Positions 1 to 12,369 are shown, numbered from the stretch's first letter. The stretch: 64,000 bases of DNA from Siderastrea radians (GCA_964017195.1 OZ024898.1:9561130-9625129), one strand, 5' to 3'. Notes: generated from the sequence alone by a model not told the origin. Made by a program: numbers and translations.

Positions 1-1198
1 ATGATTCATTTTTTACGGCTTGATTTTGGTCATTCCTGCAATTGTCTCCAATATTTCAAGAAAGATAAAACTTAACACTTTCTCTTTTCAGTTGAAGGAT
101 CTTTTATGATATCAAAACATTCTTAATGTACATTGAGCTTCCTAGGTGGCTGCGATTTTAAGATATTTATATTTAAAAACTGCTAAAATGCAGCGCAAAT
201 CAGCCAAAAAGTCCGTATCTTGCATAAATAGAAATATTTCTAAACTGCCCTTACAGATTTTTGTCTTAAATTGATTGACGTTAGAATAATAATTCTTTTT
301 GATGTTCCAGCAAGTTTTAGGCTGAATAAACATTTCTGTTATTAGATAAGAAGGCTGAATCTTGGTCAAGTTTCAGTCGTTATTAACTTTCAACGAGCAA
401 CAGTTTTATTTCGTTTTTCCTGGTCTATTTCTCGGTTATTCACGTGCAATGAATAATTATACACGCTGCGCTTGTGTCCACTCGTGCGTTTATAATTCCT
501 TCTCATAATAAAAAAAAATATTCGTCTTCTGAGCTTGTTTCTCGTCATTTTTCGGCCCCAGTGTAATGCCATCGTGGGCGTTAACATGTATGCAATCCGT
601 AATTAAAAATGCTAAAACGTCAGTCAGTATTTAAAGAATAATGGCAAAGAGTCTCCAGGAGGAAGCTCAGAAGGCGAAAATTTTTTATCGTTATGAGAAG
701 GAATTATAAATGCACGAGAGGACACAAGCGCAGCGTGTATAAATATTCATTGCACGTGAATAACCGTGAAATAGACCAGGAAAAACAAAATAATACTGTT
801 TCTCGTTGAAAGTTAATAACGACTGAAACCTGACCGAGATTCAGCCTTCTTATCTAATAAACGAAATGTTTATTCAGCCTAAAACTTGCTGGAACATCAA
901 AAAGAATTATTATTCTAACGTCAATCAATTTAAGACAAAAATCTGTAAGGGCAGTTCAGAAATATTTCTATTTATGCAAATTACGGACTTTTTGGCTGAT
1001 TTGTACTGCATTTTAGCAGTTTTAAATATAAATATCTTAAAATCGCAGCCACCTAGGAAGCTTAATGTACATTAAGAATGTTTTGATATTATAAAAGATC
1101 CTTCAACTGAAAAGGGAAAATGTTAAGTTTTATCTTTCTTGAAATATTGGCGAAAATTGCAGGAATGACCAAAATCAGCCCGTAAAAAATGAATCATG
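1..1198. repeat. Large foldback (inverted-repeat) element
   Basis: The left arm (about 1-537) is the near reverse complement of the right arm (about 662-1198), with a central spacer of about 120 bases. The outer ends match: ATGATTCATTTTTTACGG at base 1 and its complement near 1180-1198. Small open frames in each arm are mirror copies of the same sequence and are not genes. The element may extend left of the window. No transposase is seen, so it is probably a non-autonomous foldback or a recent inverted duplication. Confidence 0.85.
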
Positions 1199-1712
1199 AT
1201 TTACGTGAAAACGCTCTTACAGATTTTCCCCTAGTTTCGCATACAAGTTGTGTAGGTTGAGTAGTTCAAATAGTTCAAGTTTCGTCATAAAGTGTCTGAC
1301 TAGTTTTCGAGATATTCGACATTACTTAAAATGAGGGGTTGTCCATTACCGTTGCTATGGTGACAGCTGTTGCTAGGGAACCAGTGAGAAAGTAAACTTT
1401 GATCATTTATTGAAAAGGTGGTGTAGTATCAAGGAAATCGAAGTTTATCTTCTATGCGAAATTTTGACTTCAAAAGATACACTCCAAGGCCAAAAAAACT
1501 GTTGCGAGCCTCCTTAAGGTTGTTACTGTTAAAAAAACACTTACATAGATAATTAAAACCAAAACCAAGATAACCTTAGAACGAATTTCTACGGTATTAA
1601 AGTACACTGTATTAAATACCCAACTCAACCAGGTAGAAAATACTAAATATTTAATAATCCGGTCATGCTTATGAGGAGCGTGCAATGTTTGCAGAAAAAA
1701 AGATGCCTTTCG
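1199..1712. other. Non-coding spacer, no gene seen
   Basis: AT-rich sequence with no convincing open frame, splice-flanked exon or RNA gene between the foldback and the next MITE. Confidence 0.5.
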
Positions 1713-1923
1713 TTAACCCTTTAAACCCTAACAGTGACGAAAATATAATTTCTCTTTGCATTATCACTACTTGTACAAACAATCAAGTGATGAGAATGTA
1801 GAAAGTGATCACCAAGGATCAGATGTCTTGATATTTAGGCAAATTCTCCTTACTATTTCCATAAGAAATGTATGGAGAACAGTAAGGAGAATATGCATTT
1901 TATATCAGGGCTTAAAGGGTTAA
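1713..1923. mobile_element. TTAA-flanked MITE (family A)
   Basis: A 211-bp element with terminal inverted repeats (TTAACCCTTTAAACCCT at the left, AGGGCTTAAAGGGTTAA at the right) and TTAA at both ends. This is typical of piggyBac-type targets. A related copy is at 43385-43577 and a diverged relative at 39255-39440. Non-coding. Confidence 0.7.
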
Positions 1924-3465
1924 GGGAGGGCCGATATCGATACCAATTACTCGATACCATTGACATTTCGGCTTGCTAAAATGTCGATACTAGCTCGAAG
2001 TATCGGTTATTTCGTTGCCGTTCGATATTACTCACTTGACCACTTGTAAGAAGCAGTTGCGTGAATATTCCACGCTGTGTTCTATTTTGGTGCATGTTAG
2101 TTCATGTGCCGATGATTTACAATCGAGCTTCGCAATTGGCCCAGTACCTTGCGCGTCTCGACTCTTTTAAGCCTGATCTCTACTTTCAAAGGTGACGTCA
2201 CAATAGGACCTTGAGTGTCGATTTCCAATATTGAAAAAATGCCAAGTATAGGCAAATAACGTATTCGTGTTGGATCAATTTGGAAAACAGGTATCGACCC
2301 ACCCTTACTTTTGGTACCCCCACCGGAACTTTCACAAGTTTATACACACAATTCACGCGCTCCTCTCCCGCCATTGTACAGAATTTCATCGCTATGAATC
2401 ACTGTAAAATCGAAGTAAAAACCGTCATTTTATCCCAAGTCCGTTCATTTTGTTCCGAATTTCATTAATTCTTTCCCTGTTCTGTTTGTTTTAGAATCCG
2501 ACAGATGATACGAGGAGATGACTACTAGTCGTTGCAGCGGATTCAAGTAGAACCTCGGTCGCCTTCTGTTATTACGAGATGAAATTATTTAACAATGTGA
2601 CCTATTCACCTACATGTCCCACGGCATAAGTGAACAGTTGTTTTAGGTCTGTAAAATCATGTATGAAATTTTAGTATTCTGGTATAGACTAAAACAGTCC
2701 CTATTTTTGGTCATACTAGTGTAATAAGAAGCTTAACCTTTGAGAGATTGCGAGAGTTGCCTGCTGCACTTAGAGAGTTGAGGGGAGTTTCTGGGTGGCA
2801 GGCAAATTTTTTGTTCTCGCTTATTGCACGTCTTTCTCAGCTATCGTTTGGGGAAAATATGGACTGCTCGTAGTCTGTACTGATACAAATATAGGCCAAT
2901 ATTGGATTATGCTGGCCCTTACTGCCCAATACAAAAAGTGCGGTGAAGAAGAAATAATAATTATCATATTGAACTGGTTGATCCAGATTTGGATCTTGAA
3001 TCGTAAAAAGTAGGATTCACGTCTTAGAAAGGATACTATATAGAAAGTAAGAATGAGAAAAAAAGAACAAACAGTGCTTTATAACAGAAAAAAGAACAGT
3101 ATTATCAAAGCTAGGTCAATAACAGTGCATATTATTAGTTAAACCCTTTTACTTTCAAGAAGAAGCCACTGAAGGAAACTGTTGCCCAGTAGCTTTCATT
3201 TAAACTAGGTTTTGTGTCGACTCGAAGATGGGAACTCAAGTTTGATTCTGAAAGTATAAGGGTTGAGGATTTTGTTTATTGCTTTGTCAATTGCCAAGAG
3301 GAGATGCTTTTCTTTACATAGTAACGTAAATCTATTTAATTTAAATATAGGCAAATTTAAGATGTTTATTTTTCATAAGTAAGGAGAGTACAAATAGCGA
3401 CAAATAATGATCGATTGGAGTTGTGTTTTTGCTTGAAGCATCGACATCGACATATTGATACTTAC
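1924..3465. other. Non-coding spacer, no gene seen
   Basis: No exon-like open stretch with splice sites was recognised. A fragment near 3190 resembles the tandem unit found at 8.2-8.8 kb (shared CAGTAGCTTTCATTT). Confidence 0.4.
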
Positions 3466-3576
3466 AAAGTAACATTTTGGTGATGGCTTTTCATTATTCA
3501 CCTCCACTTCAACAAATTCTTTTTTGTTAAACCTTTCTTGCTCTTGTGCACGGCGAATGGGAAGCGCCTCTTTCAC
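3466..3576 (-). CDS. Candidate internal exon, unknown protein
   Basis: A 111-base open segment (37 codons) is flanked on the minus strand by an acceptor (CTGCAG then GTGAAAG) and a strong donor (TTT then GTAAGT), and both ends are in phase 0. The predicted residues are charged and look coding (VKEALPIRRAQEQERF at the start, NNEKPSPKCYF at the end). No family was recognised. Neighbouring exons were not found within several kb, so it could be a lone exon of a long-intron gene, a pseudogene fragment or chance. Confidence 0.3.
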
Positions 3577-4235
3577 CTGCAGCGTAGCAGATAAAAATGT
3601 TGCTTTAAATTCGTCAATAGTTTGTTTACAATTTGCAAGTTTAAATATTCGGTTTTGCTGTCGTTAGTATTTTAATGTAAGTTGCAATAAATGAAGTAAA
3701 TTTCTTAAACCTGTTGTTTAGTATTTCTTTTCCAGTGTCGCTGAAATACCCTTCGGGATGGACCATTATATTTTTGAGTGGGGGTTGGGGGAGGGGTTGG
3801 GCAATTTTTTTTTCTGCAGGAATTTTTTTTCATGACTAAAAGCTCTGTATGAATTTTATTTTACTAACTTGCAATATATTTCTTTGCTTTGCGCCGCTAT
3901 GCACGATTTTTATTTCTTCTGTAAAAGCTGTGCAAGAATCGTTGCTTTTTTCGTATTTCCAGCCCCTCCCTCCTCCCTCAAAAATAAAATGGTCCTTCCC
4001 TAATCCCAGTGCAGCTTCAAAGTGTAGGGCGTGGTTGTAACCAGATGCAAACAAGAAATGGAAATTGCAAGAATTTGAAACTTTTTTATGTGAACCACAA
4101 CTACGCATCAGGTTATGTTACCACAAAGCGGACATTTTTTTTCTTTAAGTAAATCACAACAAAGGTCATGTGACGTCACCCCCGTATTTAAATAACCTTA
4201 TCAAGATGTTTCTTCCCATATAACGCACGTTCATC
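3577..4235. other. Non-coding spacer, no gene seen
   Basis: Low-complexity T runs and G-rich patches. The open frames on the two strands are mirror readings without coding character. Confidence 0.4.
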
Positions 4236-4293
4236 CCCAGGGCCTTCTCCGCATTCAAAATGGCGGAGAAATGAATGCGAAGAAGGCCCTGGG
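4236..4293. repeat. Short palindromic MITE core
   Basis: CCCAGGGCCTTCTCCGCATT pairs with AATGCGAAGAAGGCCCTGGG around a short loop. It is one of several hairpin elements in the window whose outer edges carry an AACCTCGTTCCCAGGG-like end (compare 35071-35124). Confidence 0.65.
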
Positions 4294-4386
4294 AACGAGG
4301 TTAGTTGCGTGGTTGTTTTCAACAACTATAACAGCTCTCTAGCATTGACACACGCAGGAAGAATCCACACACTCATCACTTTTCTG

Positions 4387-4720
4387 CATCCTGAAAATGG
4401 CCAGCAAGTCCTCTTAGATCTCCTAGATTTGTGGAAAAATTGACTCACTTTTGCATATAAACAATTCATTGGAGATTTTCTCCATTTCTATAACAAGTCT
4501 AACGCTGGTACTTCTACGAAACGTTAACACATTCTACCTTTATCTAACCAGCCTGAAACTGGCCGGCAAAACCTCTTTTTCGCAGAGTCATTAACGCATG
4601 AATACTAAAACAATAAAAATTGGTTAATGAAGAAAACTGGTTCACTTATATTCAGTGACAAATTCCTATTGTTTGAATATTCATAGGCAATTTTCTTTTT
4701 TCAGATATATATACAGCCGC
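4387..4720. repeat. Two diverged monomers of the dispersed satellite
   Basis: It contains the phrases CTGGCCGGCAAAACCTC, GGTTAATGA and TTTGAATATTCATAGGCA in the same order as the tandem array at 22.27-23.86 kb. So this is an outlying copy of the same diverged satellite. No coding potential. Confidence 0.6.
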
Positions 4721-5057
4721 CCCAAATCTATTTTCGAGAAAAAATGGAAAATGAAACTCTTTACTTTATTCTCTTCATTGTTTCATTTTTCCATTTTTGA
4801 CTCAAATAGAAAAATAATAAAGATGGTTTTAATGTCAATAAATTTTTCATTTTTCCACTCAAATGGAAAAATAAAAATGGTTTTGTTGATCTTTTTGTTC
4901 GTTTATATATTTTTCGACCCAAATTAGAAAGAAATGGAAAAAAGGCTTTCGGGTTCGTGTCATCCCAAACATGGGGTTCTAAGGTTATCACGTGATTCAA
5001 GACTATTTTTTCCGCCAAGTTGTAAAATAATGTAGTCTTTGTCTCTTGTGAGAAGCC

Positions 5058-5156
5058 ATGGACGTTCCTCTTTTAAAACAGTTTGTTACATGGAGGGGAG
5101 AAAAGCGAATTGTTGTTGGAGATCTGCAGACTAGTAAAATCTCGTCGGTATTCAAG
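5058..5156 (+). CDS. Candidate first coding exon, unknown protein
   Basis: An ATG in good context (GAGAAGCCATGG) opens a 33-codon stretch starting MDVPLLKQFVTWRGEKR and ending SSVFK, followed directly by a strong donor (CAAG then GTAAGG), phase 0. The composition looks coding. A possible second exon at 6071-6178 follows a TTTTTCAG acceptor. It stays open in phase for 35 codons (RLAFVCNQYSW at the start) and ends in TGA, which would give a protein of about 68 residues. No family was recognised. A non-coding spliced RNA or chance remains possible. Confidence 0.35.
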
Positions 5157-6070
5157 GTAAGGAAGGCCGTTGACTTAACGTTACTTCAAAGCGAGCAGGT
5201 CAAAAGGATTTAGGATCTCCCGGCAGTGTAACATACTTGCTCCGAGATTTCCTTGTGAAAATGTGAACAGTAATATTTGTTATACTCTATCTAACGTTTC
5301 TAGCATCACCAAATAGTCGAGCAGATTGCTTACTTTTTTGACTTTGGAATTTGCTGCTCAAGACACGTAAGAGGCCTCAATCTTGATTTGTAGTTAACAG
5401 ATCCGAGAAAAGAAAAGGCGACCATTCTTTTGTACAACCAGTTTTATAGAGTAACTTTACAGGAGTCCTATATTTGACGTTTTAAAATTCACAAGTTTTG
5501 AAGACAAAACCATCTATTATATTCTCATAAAATACGACTGGCGACTGAGAACACGATAGAAATGTAGAAAGCCGACTGCTTTTTAACTGAGTGCTTGCCT
5601 GAGTTCAGTCTCGCCGCGTGCTCCTTTGGTGCCACACAGGGTCTAAACAGGGTGGGGCACAGCAAAAAGGGGCTTACAAAAGAAGGCCAGGGTGTATTGA
5701 GATCCTTGAACCCCCACATCCCTAAACAGGAGGCACATTAAAGGACCTTACGAGAGAAGGCATACTAGCTAATAACTAAAAATTTATGAAAACGAAAATC
5801 TGTTTATAGTTTTCCTTTCGTTTTGGAACACGTAGTTTTCGTGAAAAAAACAAGCTGAAGTAAAAGGCTGAAACGAGAAGGAATCCAGCCATCGTGCACA
5901 GAAAGAAAAAAAAAGAAAAAAACTTTTCGTCCTATGCTGTGAGTTCTGTCAGGTTGTCACGTGACTCCTTTTTTCTTTTTTCACACTTCAAGTTTTGCTG
6001 GCGTAAGACGTGCAAAAAGAATGAAAGAATGCGCTTCTCGATTATTTTATTCATTTGACGTATTTTTCAG

Positions 6071-7067
6071 CGATTGGCTTTTGTTTGTAATCAATATTCA
6101 TGGCTTGTTGCAGAACTTGCCACACACTGCCATGCAGACTGTGGTCGAGTGAAGATAGCTCGCTCTTTTGAGGACTGATTTCTGCTTTCGAGAAGTCTGA
6201 AGACGTCTGAAAGTCCTGAAACAAAGGACACAGTCATAGAGCAAATTCAACCAAAGGTAAATGTTAGCTACATTGCAATTATGTCCTGATAAAAAATTCT
6301 TTAGCAACGTTAGCACGTGGTTTTTGAGTGTCGCTTCAATTCTAAATCCAACTTCATTTTTTTTGTCCGCCTTGTCCGTCTACATTGTTTGCGAGTTTTT
6401 CTTCGAAGTGTTTGAAAATTGAACACTTGAACTGATCATTTTTATTGCTTATTTTCTATTTTAGGGACTGAAATTTCAATCTTGGAGATGTTGGAACTAA
6501 ACGAAAGACAACTTCAACAAAATCTGAGATGAAAGACAACTTCAACAAAAGGTGAATATATATAAGTTGCATTGTAAAAAAATATTAGTTGGAGATTCCT
6601 CACAGATTAACAGTAAAAATCTAAGCTCGGTGTGGTTTGATACTTGCCCGAGTGTCGCTTAATTAAAGTTGAAGTTCAAATTCATTCGAGCGCACTTGTC
6701 CTCTCGGCATTTAATTTGTGCCACAAGCCTTAGTGACGTGGCCTTGGCTTGAAGAAGATTCTCGGATGTTAATTTGACTTAACGTTGCACCGTTGAAAAC
6801 CACGTCCCACGTGTTCTCATCTAAGCCTTAGTTGCTAGAAAGTTAAATAAGAGTTTTCTTTTATGTATTTTAAGATTAATGGAGCATTTGAACTAATTAG
6901 TTTTATTATTCGTGTCTATCTTCAGGAAAACCAAGAAACTCGTGGAGTCCGGAAGAAAAGATGAAGATAACAACATGGAAAAGACGAACAGGAAAGAACT
7001 CGGCAAGGATAAGAACTTTAATTGTTTGCATAGCTTTAGTTGAAAATCTGGCTGAACCAATTTTTAG
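6071..7067 (+). other. Series of exon-like modules, partly tandemly duplicated
   Basis: Downstream of the candidate exon at 5058 are segments bounded by good splice sites: 6071-6178 (acceptor TTTTTCAG), 6465-6551 (acceptor CTATTTTAG, donor AAAAG then GTGAAT) and 6926-7067 (acceptor TATCTTCAG, donor TTTTAG then GTGCGT). The intronic sequence before and after the second and third is similar (shared GAGTGTCGCTT and a GAACTGATCATTTTTATT-like tract), suggesting a diverged tandem duplication. Reading frames do not join cleanly, so an untranslated spliced RNA is as likely as a protein. Confidence 0.25.
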
Positions 7068-7099
7068 GTGCGTATTAGAATCAAAAGTCATTCATTTTA

Positions 7100-8212
7100 A
7101 AGAAGTGCGCATTGATCTTGCTGCTGGGAGATGTTGAAGTGAGTTTCTCTCGAAGAAGAGTGTGTCGATCTAGCCTCCAATTGTCTGAATCGGTTCGCCA
7201 AATTTACTCAGGACTTGAAGTGGATGGGAGATGCTATACGTGCATTCATTTGGTAGAAATGCTCAATGATCTCGCTGCTAATTGCCTGAAACTATATCTA
7301 AATTGACAGAACTTGGGTTGGGCCAAAAGTAAAACAATTTGTGATGAGATTCAATCTCAGCCAGCATTCTGAGCGTTGAGCGATCGGTCGGTAACATAAT
7401 GATTCAGTTTACTGCTGCCAGTGTTTGAATTCCGGCATTTCATTTTCATGTAAAAATGTGAAAACAAATTTGTTTTTGCTGTCTTGATGTCAATTGATCG
7501 TTTATTGAATCTTTTTGGCCTAAACTGCAGAGCGCCCGCCTTTTAAAAACGTTGATACTGTTGATCGCTCAACGTGCAGCTAAGCATTAAGATTGCATTT
7601 ATCACTTTAGTCGATGTGGTGAAAAGTTTGGGAATTTTAAGTTGGCACCTACAGTTTATCACAACAAATTAATCACGGATCGCAACTTTGCTGAATCAAC
7701 ATAACGTTTCTTGGAAAGTCAATTTCAGTGCTAAAAGTTTAATATCACAAGAAGGTAAGCCACTGATCTTCTGTTTGAAATGAGCCAGAAAAGCCCAAAA
7801 ATGTAGAATGCTTTCGTATCCATGTCTAAGAAAACTTAAGAAAATGGAACTATTACCGAATTGTGTCCAGTAATTGTCTAGAGTATATTTTCGCTTGTTT
7901 TGTGAATTGTAAATGCTATATATATAGCCAATGCAAACAACTTTCCAGGAAAAAATGGCAAAAACAACTTAAAAACTGATTTGAAAGTAAAGTTATCCCA
8001 AATTCTTTCCGATTTTTGAAGTTGTTAAACTGGCGTAAATTTGCTATACCAGCTAAAAATGAAAGAAATGTTTTTCGTACCCTGCAAACTTGCTAAGATC
8101 ACATCTATTGACAAATTTCTTTTGGCACACAGTATCACATGAAATTGTTACTAAATAGCTTTTATTTATGGCTTCATTCACGGACGCCAAAGTTATAACT
8201 ACCTTTGTCAAC
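7100..8212. other. Non-coding spacer, no gene seen
   Basis: No splice-bounded open frame or RNA gene was recognised. Confidence 0.4.
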
Positions 8213-8812
8213 ATCACGGGAAAGTACTTCCCATTAACTTCCATTTTAATGGTCACATTTAAAGATTTCATCACCAGACTCAAAAGTTAAAACCGCTCTA
8301 TACAGCATAATAAAAAGCCCCAAGTAACGTACTTCCCAAAAACGTTTGTCCTAGAATTTCATCCACTGACTTGAAAGTTAGGGATACTTCAATTTACAGT
8401 AGGCTACTGACTGCGTCACAAAAAATTAGTATTGCTCAGTAGCTTTCATTTGAATGGTCACACTTCAGAATTTCATCCACAGACTCAAAAGTTAGAACCC
8501 CCTTGTACAGCATAATAAACAGCACCACAGGAAAGTACTGCTCAGTAGCTTTCATTTGAATGGTCACATTTTAGGGTTTCATCCACAGACTCAAAAGTTA
8601 GAACCACATTGTACTGCATAATAAACGGTACCAGGGGAAATAACTGCAATATTTTTCATTTAAATGAAGCTCTTGAATAAACGACGTTTAGCGTGCTTTC
8701 ATCCACAGCACACTAAAAAGCACGACAGGAAAATGTTAGTTTATAGCCATTCATTTGAACGATCACTTTTAGTTTTATCCACAGACTCAAAACTTGAAAC
8801 CATCTCAAATGA
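8213..8812. repeat. Diverged ~107-bp tandem repeat
   Basis: About six head-to-tail units share CAGTAGCTTTCATTTGAA, a TGGTCACA stretch, TTTCATCCACAGACTCAAAA, and GTACAGCATAATAAA. The phrase ACTCAAAAGTTA recurs near 8279, 8482 and 8589, with degraded copies at 8372 and 8781. Non-coding satellite-like DNA. Confidence 0.8.
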
Positions 8813-9190
8813 CAAAAGGTTTGTCTGAACCTGGAGTTGAAAGGATTAACCAAGGACTGGCTTCGAGCAAGTGATTTACACCTAATTGTGCGCTGAATTG
8901 TGCCGGTGCTTGTTATATAATGATATAGACTGTCAGTGCCTTCTTAAAAATGTCCGCGCAATCGCCACATCAGCTGATTAACTTCCATGCAGTAGACAAG
9001 AGAGCAAAGGCATCATTCACGTTCAGATCAATATTATTAAATCCATTTAAAACTATTGCAGATTACACATTTGTCTAGAAAATTACTTCGCTTTCATATT
9101 TTGAAATAATTAGGTAGAACGGATATTAATAGGGAAACGAATCTTGAGGAAAAGTTCTCGTATTCTCTTGTCTTCTTGGGAGTTAAGGTT

Positions 9191-10220
9191 GTAAAACCCT
9201 AATGTCTGGTTCAGGGGGACGTTGGTACTAAAGGCAATCAATACTGCTCATTTACAGACTTGTACCTAGTCGCTATTTGTGGGTCTGGGGGAAAGGGAGA
9301 GATTGGATTCTACTGACGCGCGCGGGGTGACAAGGGAAGGTGTCACCCTGCGCGCCTCAATAGAATCCAATCTTCTCTCCCTTTCCCCCAGACTCACAAA
9401 TAGCGACTGGGTACGAGTCTGGCTCAGTTATACAGACCACAAAACAATTAAACCCAGCGGCTTTTGTTATTTTCAAAACGGACGATTTTTGTCGTCGGAT
9501 CGTTCTTCGTTTTCAAATTCAGCAAAGTTCAAGATTTTGAAAAAAGCCTTAGCAGATTCTAAGTCACATTTTTGTTACACAGTTGTGCTTGTCTTGGTTA
9601 AGTTGACGTTTCAATTTTTTACCACCAAAACAGAAATAAATAGTCGATATTATTTATCCAACAAACTTCAAGATATCGAGACAAAGTAGCAGAGGTTAAA
9701 CTGCATCTTTTTTACACAATTGTCTTGCTTATGGTAGCGATTTAAATTGTCAGAAAACTTTTCCCACTGTATTGTTTATCGCACTAACGTTAAGATTGGG
9801 GTGAAATATTTTGTATCAAGTGTTTGCAAAAGCTAATTTAAACACCCGAAACAAAACAAAAAAACAAGGTCGCATGACGTATAAGTTTACAAAAGACATG
9901 GCATTGAGTTTTTGTTTTCGCACAATTTTTTATGTCTACGTAGAAGGTTGGGAATTCTGTTTTTGTGGTGGCGACCATTTAATTTCACACAACGAAGAAC
10001 TTGAGAAATGAGATAACAGTTGTCGAAAATCGCAGTTCGTTTACTGTTCGACGAAACAGTCTAAAAGACGACAACGATTTTCCATTTAATTTGCGTGGTT
10101 CAAGTGTTTATTGTGGTCTGTATAACCTAGGAAGAGAAATCGATACAAAGTCGCGTGCTTAGGAGCAAGGCTTGAAACACCGAGTTTCGTCTGAGCCAGA
10201 CCAGACATTGGGTTTTACTA
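9191..10220. mobile_element. Possible ~1-kb element bounded by inverted repeats
   Basis: TAAAACCCTAATGTCTGGTT at the left is mirrored near 10200-10219. Just inside, GTTATACAGACCACAA at 9428 is mirrored near 10113-10128. Between them are AT-rich sequence and a 136-codon open frame that begins inside the inserted hairpin MITE and lacks coding character. This is probably a decayed non-autonomous DNA transposon. Confidence 0.45.
9255..9421. mobile_element. hAT-type hairpin MITE with target duplication
   Basis: A 167-bp nearly perfect palindrome starting CAGACT and ending AGTCTG. Its long arms contain GGGGGAAAGGGAGA and its complement. The flanks are GCTCATTTA (9246-9254) and GCTCAGTTA (9422-9430), an 8-9-bp target duplication with one mismatch. 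CAG...CTG ends plus an ~8-bp duplication fit the hAT superfamily. It is nested in the larger inverted-repeat interval. Confidence 0.8.
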
Positions 10221-12213
10221 TCTCTTTATACGTGTAATTATAGTTATTGCGTTGGGGGAAAGGACTTTTTCTGATGTAGCGCAGGATGAAATATTATACA
10301 TTAAAGTTTCATAGCTAAACTTACTAGTACGTATAGCACCAGAAAGAAAATGGAGCCAATTATCTGCTATTACCTAAGAAATTTCACCAATTGCTCCAAA
10401 CTTAGGAAAGTGCTTGTTATTTGTGTTTAGAAACAGAATTCTAAGGTCATAAAAGCTCGGTTTTTTTCTCCTGTGCTACAAAAATTGGACCGTCAGAAAC
10501 AGCCTTGCTATTATAAGCAACAATTGCAAGCTATGAACAATCTAAAACTAAGAACAATCAAGAACATAATCAATAATAACGGGAGACGTTTATCTTGAAT
10601 TTTGGTTATCCAAAACTTAGAGTACCTTACTTTTGTACATGACCTTTTGCACGTAAAGATTTCATAGCCTGCAATGTTGCTTTTAATATCCTCCATGTGT
10701 ACAACATTTCGTGCAAGAATCAGTTTCTGTTCGTTTCCGTTGCACGAAATAGCGTGTGTTCTTTTGGCGAGTTTAAATTTGTTGAGGACACTCTGAAATT
10801 GCTTTTGCGATCAAAATATTTTCAAGGGGTGTCCCGTTCAATTTTTGCCAAAAATGTTGCCAGGGGAAACGCTGTGCAAATTTTTGGAAATTTTCCCGCC
10901 AAAAGACTTAATATATGTAGGAAGAAACATTTTTGTCACTCCTTTGAATTAGTTAAGTGATTTTTACTTACTGAAAAAGCATCGTAGAGATAATTAAGGT
11001 ATTTAAAGAGAGAATAAAGAAGACAATGAAGTTGAAACAAATGTTTGAACTTTTAATTGTTGTCGATTTATTAATTATTTATTAGTTTAAGTACTAGCTA
11101 TTGAATATTAAAATCGCAGTTACTGAAAAATTCAAAAAAAATGCGGCGCATGCGTATTTTGGGCGCCCGTATTTTTGTCTTTTGGCGGGAAAACTGAAGA
11201 CAATTTATACAGCAGTTACCAAGAATTTGCGTTAAGTTGAATGGAATATGTGAACGATTACATTGTGAGTGAAAGCTTTTTAACAAATAGTAGGCAAAAT
11301 AAAATGTGTTCGTGAAGTAGATTGCTGAAAAACCTAGACTGAAATGTTTTTGCCAGGTAGCCTGTATGCCTTTTACAGAACACTCTTGGAGAAAATAGAA
11401 ATGCAGTACAGTATGGTACAACTGGCTTACGACTGCTGCATACATGTTCTGGTACTTTGAAAACTGCTCTCTGGAAAACCTCAAATCGTAGCCTTGAACA
11501 ATGCAAAGTCATAAATTGTGTACGATTTTGGTATTTTGCGAGCTTAAATGTATAGCATGCAACAGTTGGAAGCAATTGTAGAACCGTGTAAAGTTTGTCC
11601 TTGTTTTTATAAAACGATTTATAAAACGATACAGTGCAACGCAGATATAACTAAAACGTTTGATGACAAAAGCCAAGGTAATGAAAATTGCGTTAAACGG
11701 TTAAAATTCAAAGTAATGACATAGCTGTAAACACTTCGCTGTATCAACATTCGCTATTGAAAACTGGAAAAACTTGTGAATGATCTGTCGGTTTTGGTGA
11801 GAGATTGAATAAAGTTCCTACTGTAACTGAGTGAATCAGTCAAAATTTAAACTAAAACCATCGAAAAGCTTAATTATTTTACACAGAAATTTAAGAAACA
11901 TTCAAAAATGCAAAAACGTCAACATTTGAGCTCCCGCTCACATATTTAATGAGAAAACATGGGTGGAACATTAAATAGTGAAATATAATTTGCTAAACAG
12001 CCACATGTAATCTGAAAACGGAATAGGGACTAAAAATTCCCCTCGGAAATTTCTTTTTCTGAACCACACGAACTTTTCTTAAGACTGAAACACTGGCAAA
12101 AGAAAGTTTAGACTCATTACGTTAACCAAGATATCGTCTTATTTAAATACCAATGTTTGGTTACCTCCTTGCAAGAACCTGGCGAGATTTTCCTTGTTTT
12201 GTTGTACGCCATT
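10221..12213. other. Non-coding spacer, no gene seen
   Basis: AT-rich. Open frames at 10.5-11.6 kb overlap on several frames without splice signals or protein-like composition. Confidence 0.4.
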
Positions 12214-12222
12214 GTTCAAATG

Positions 12223-12360
12223 CAGCCTAGTTCCCAGGCGTTCTCCTCCCGCTCGCATGACTCGACTTGGTGCGAAATGTCGTGACGTCACCGAATGAGG
12301 TCCACGGAGGACAAGGAGAGGTCAAGGACAGCGAGAAGAGAACGCCTGGGTACTAGGCTG
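12223..12360. mobile_element. hAT-type MITE with perfect target duplication
   Basis: A 138-bp element with terminal inverted repeats (CAGCCTAGTTCCCAGGCGTT and its near complement, ending CTAGGCTG). It is flanked on both sides by GTTCAAATG (12214-12222 and 12361-12369), which directly marks an insertion. Confidence 0.88.
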
Positions 12361-12369
12361 GTTCAAATG

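Noticed and set aside
9279..9689. 136-codon plus-strand frame
   Set aside because: It begins within a hAT MITE hairpin and continues in AT-rich DNA without family resemblance.
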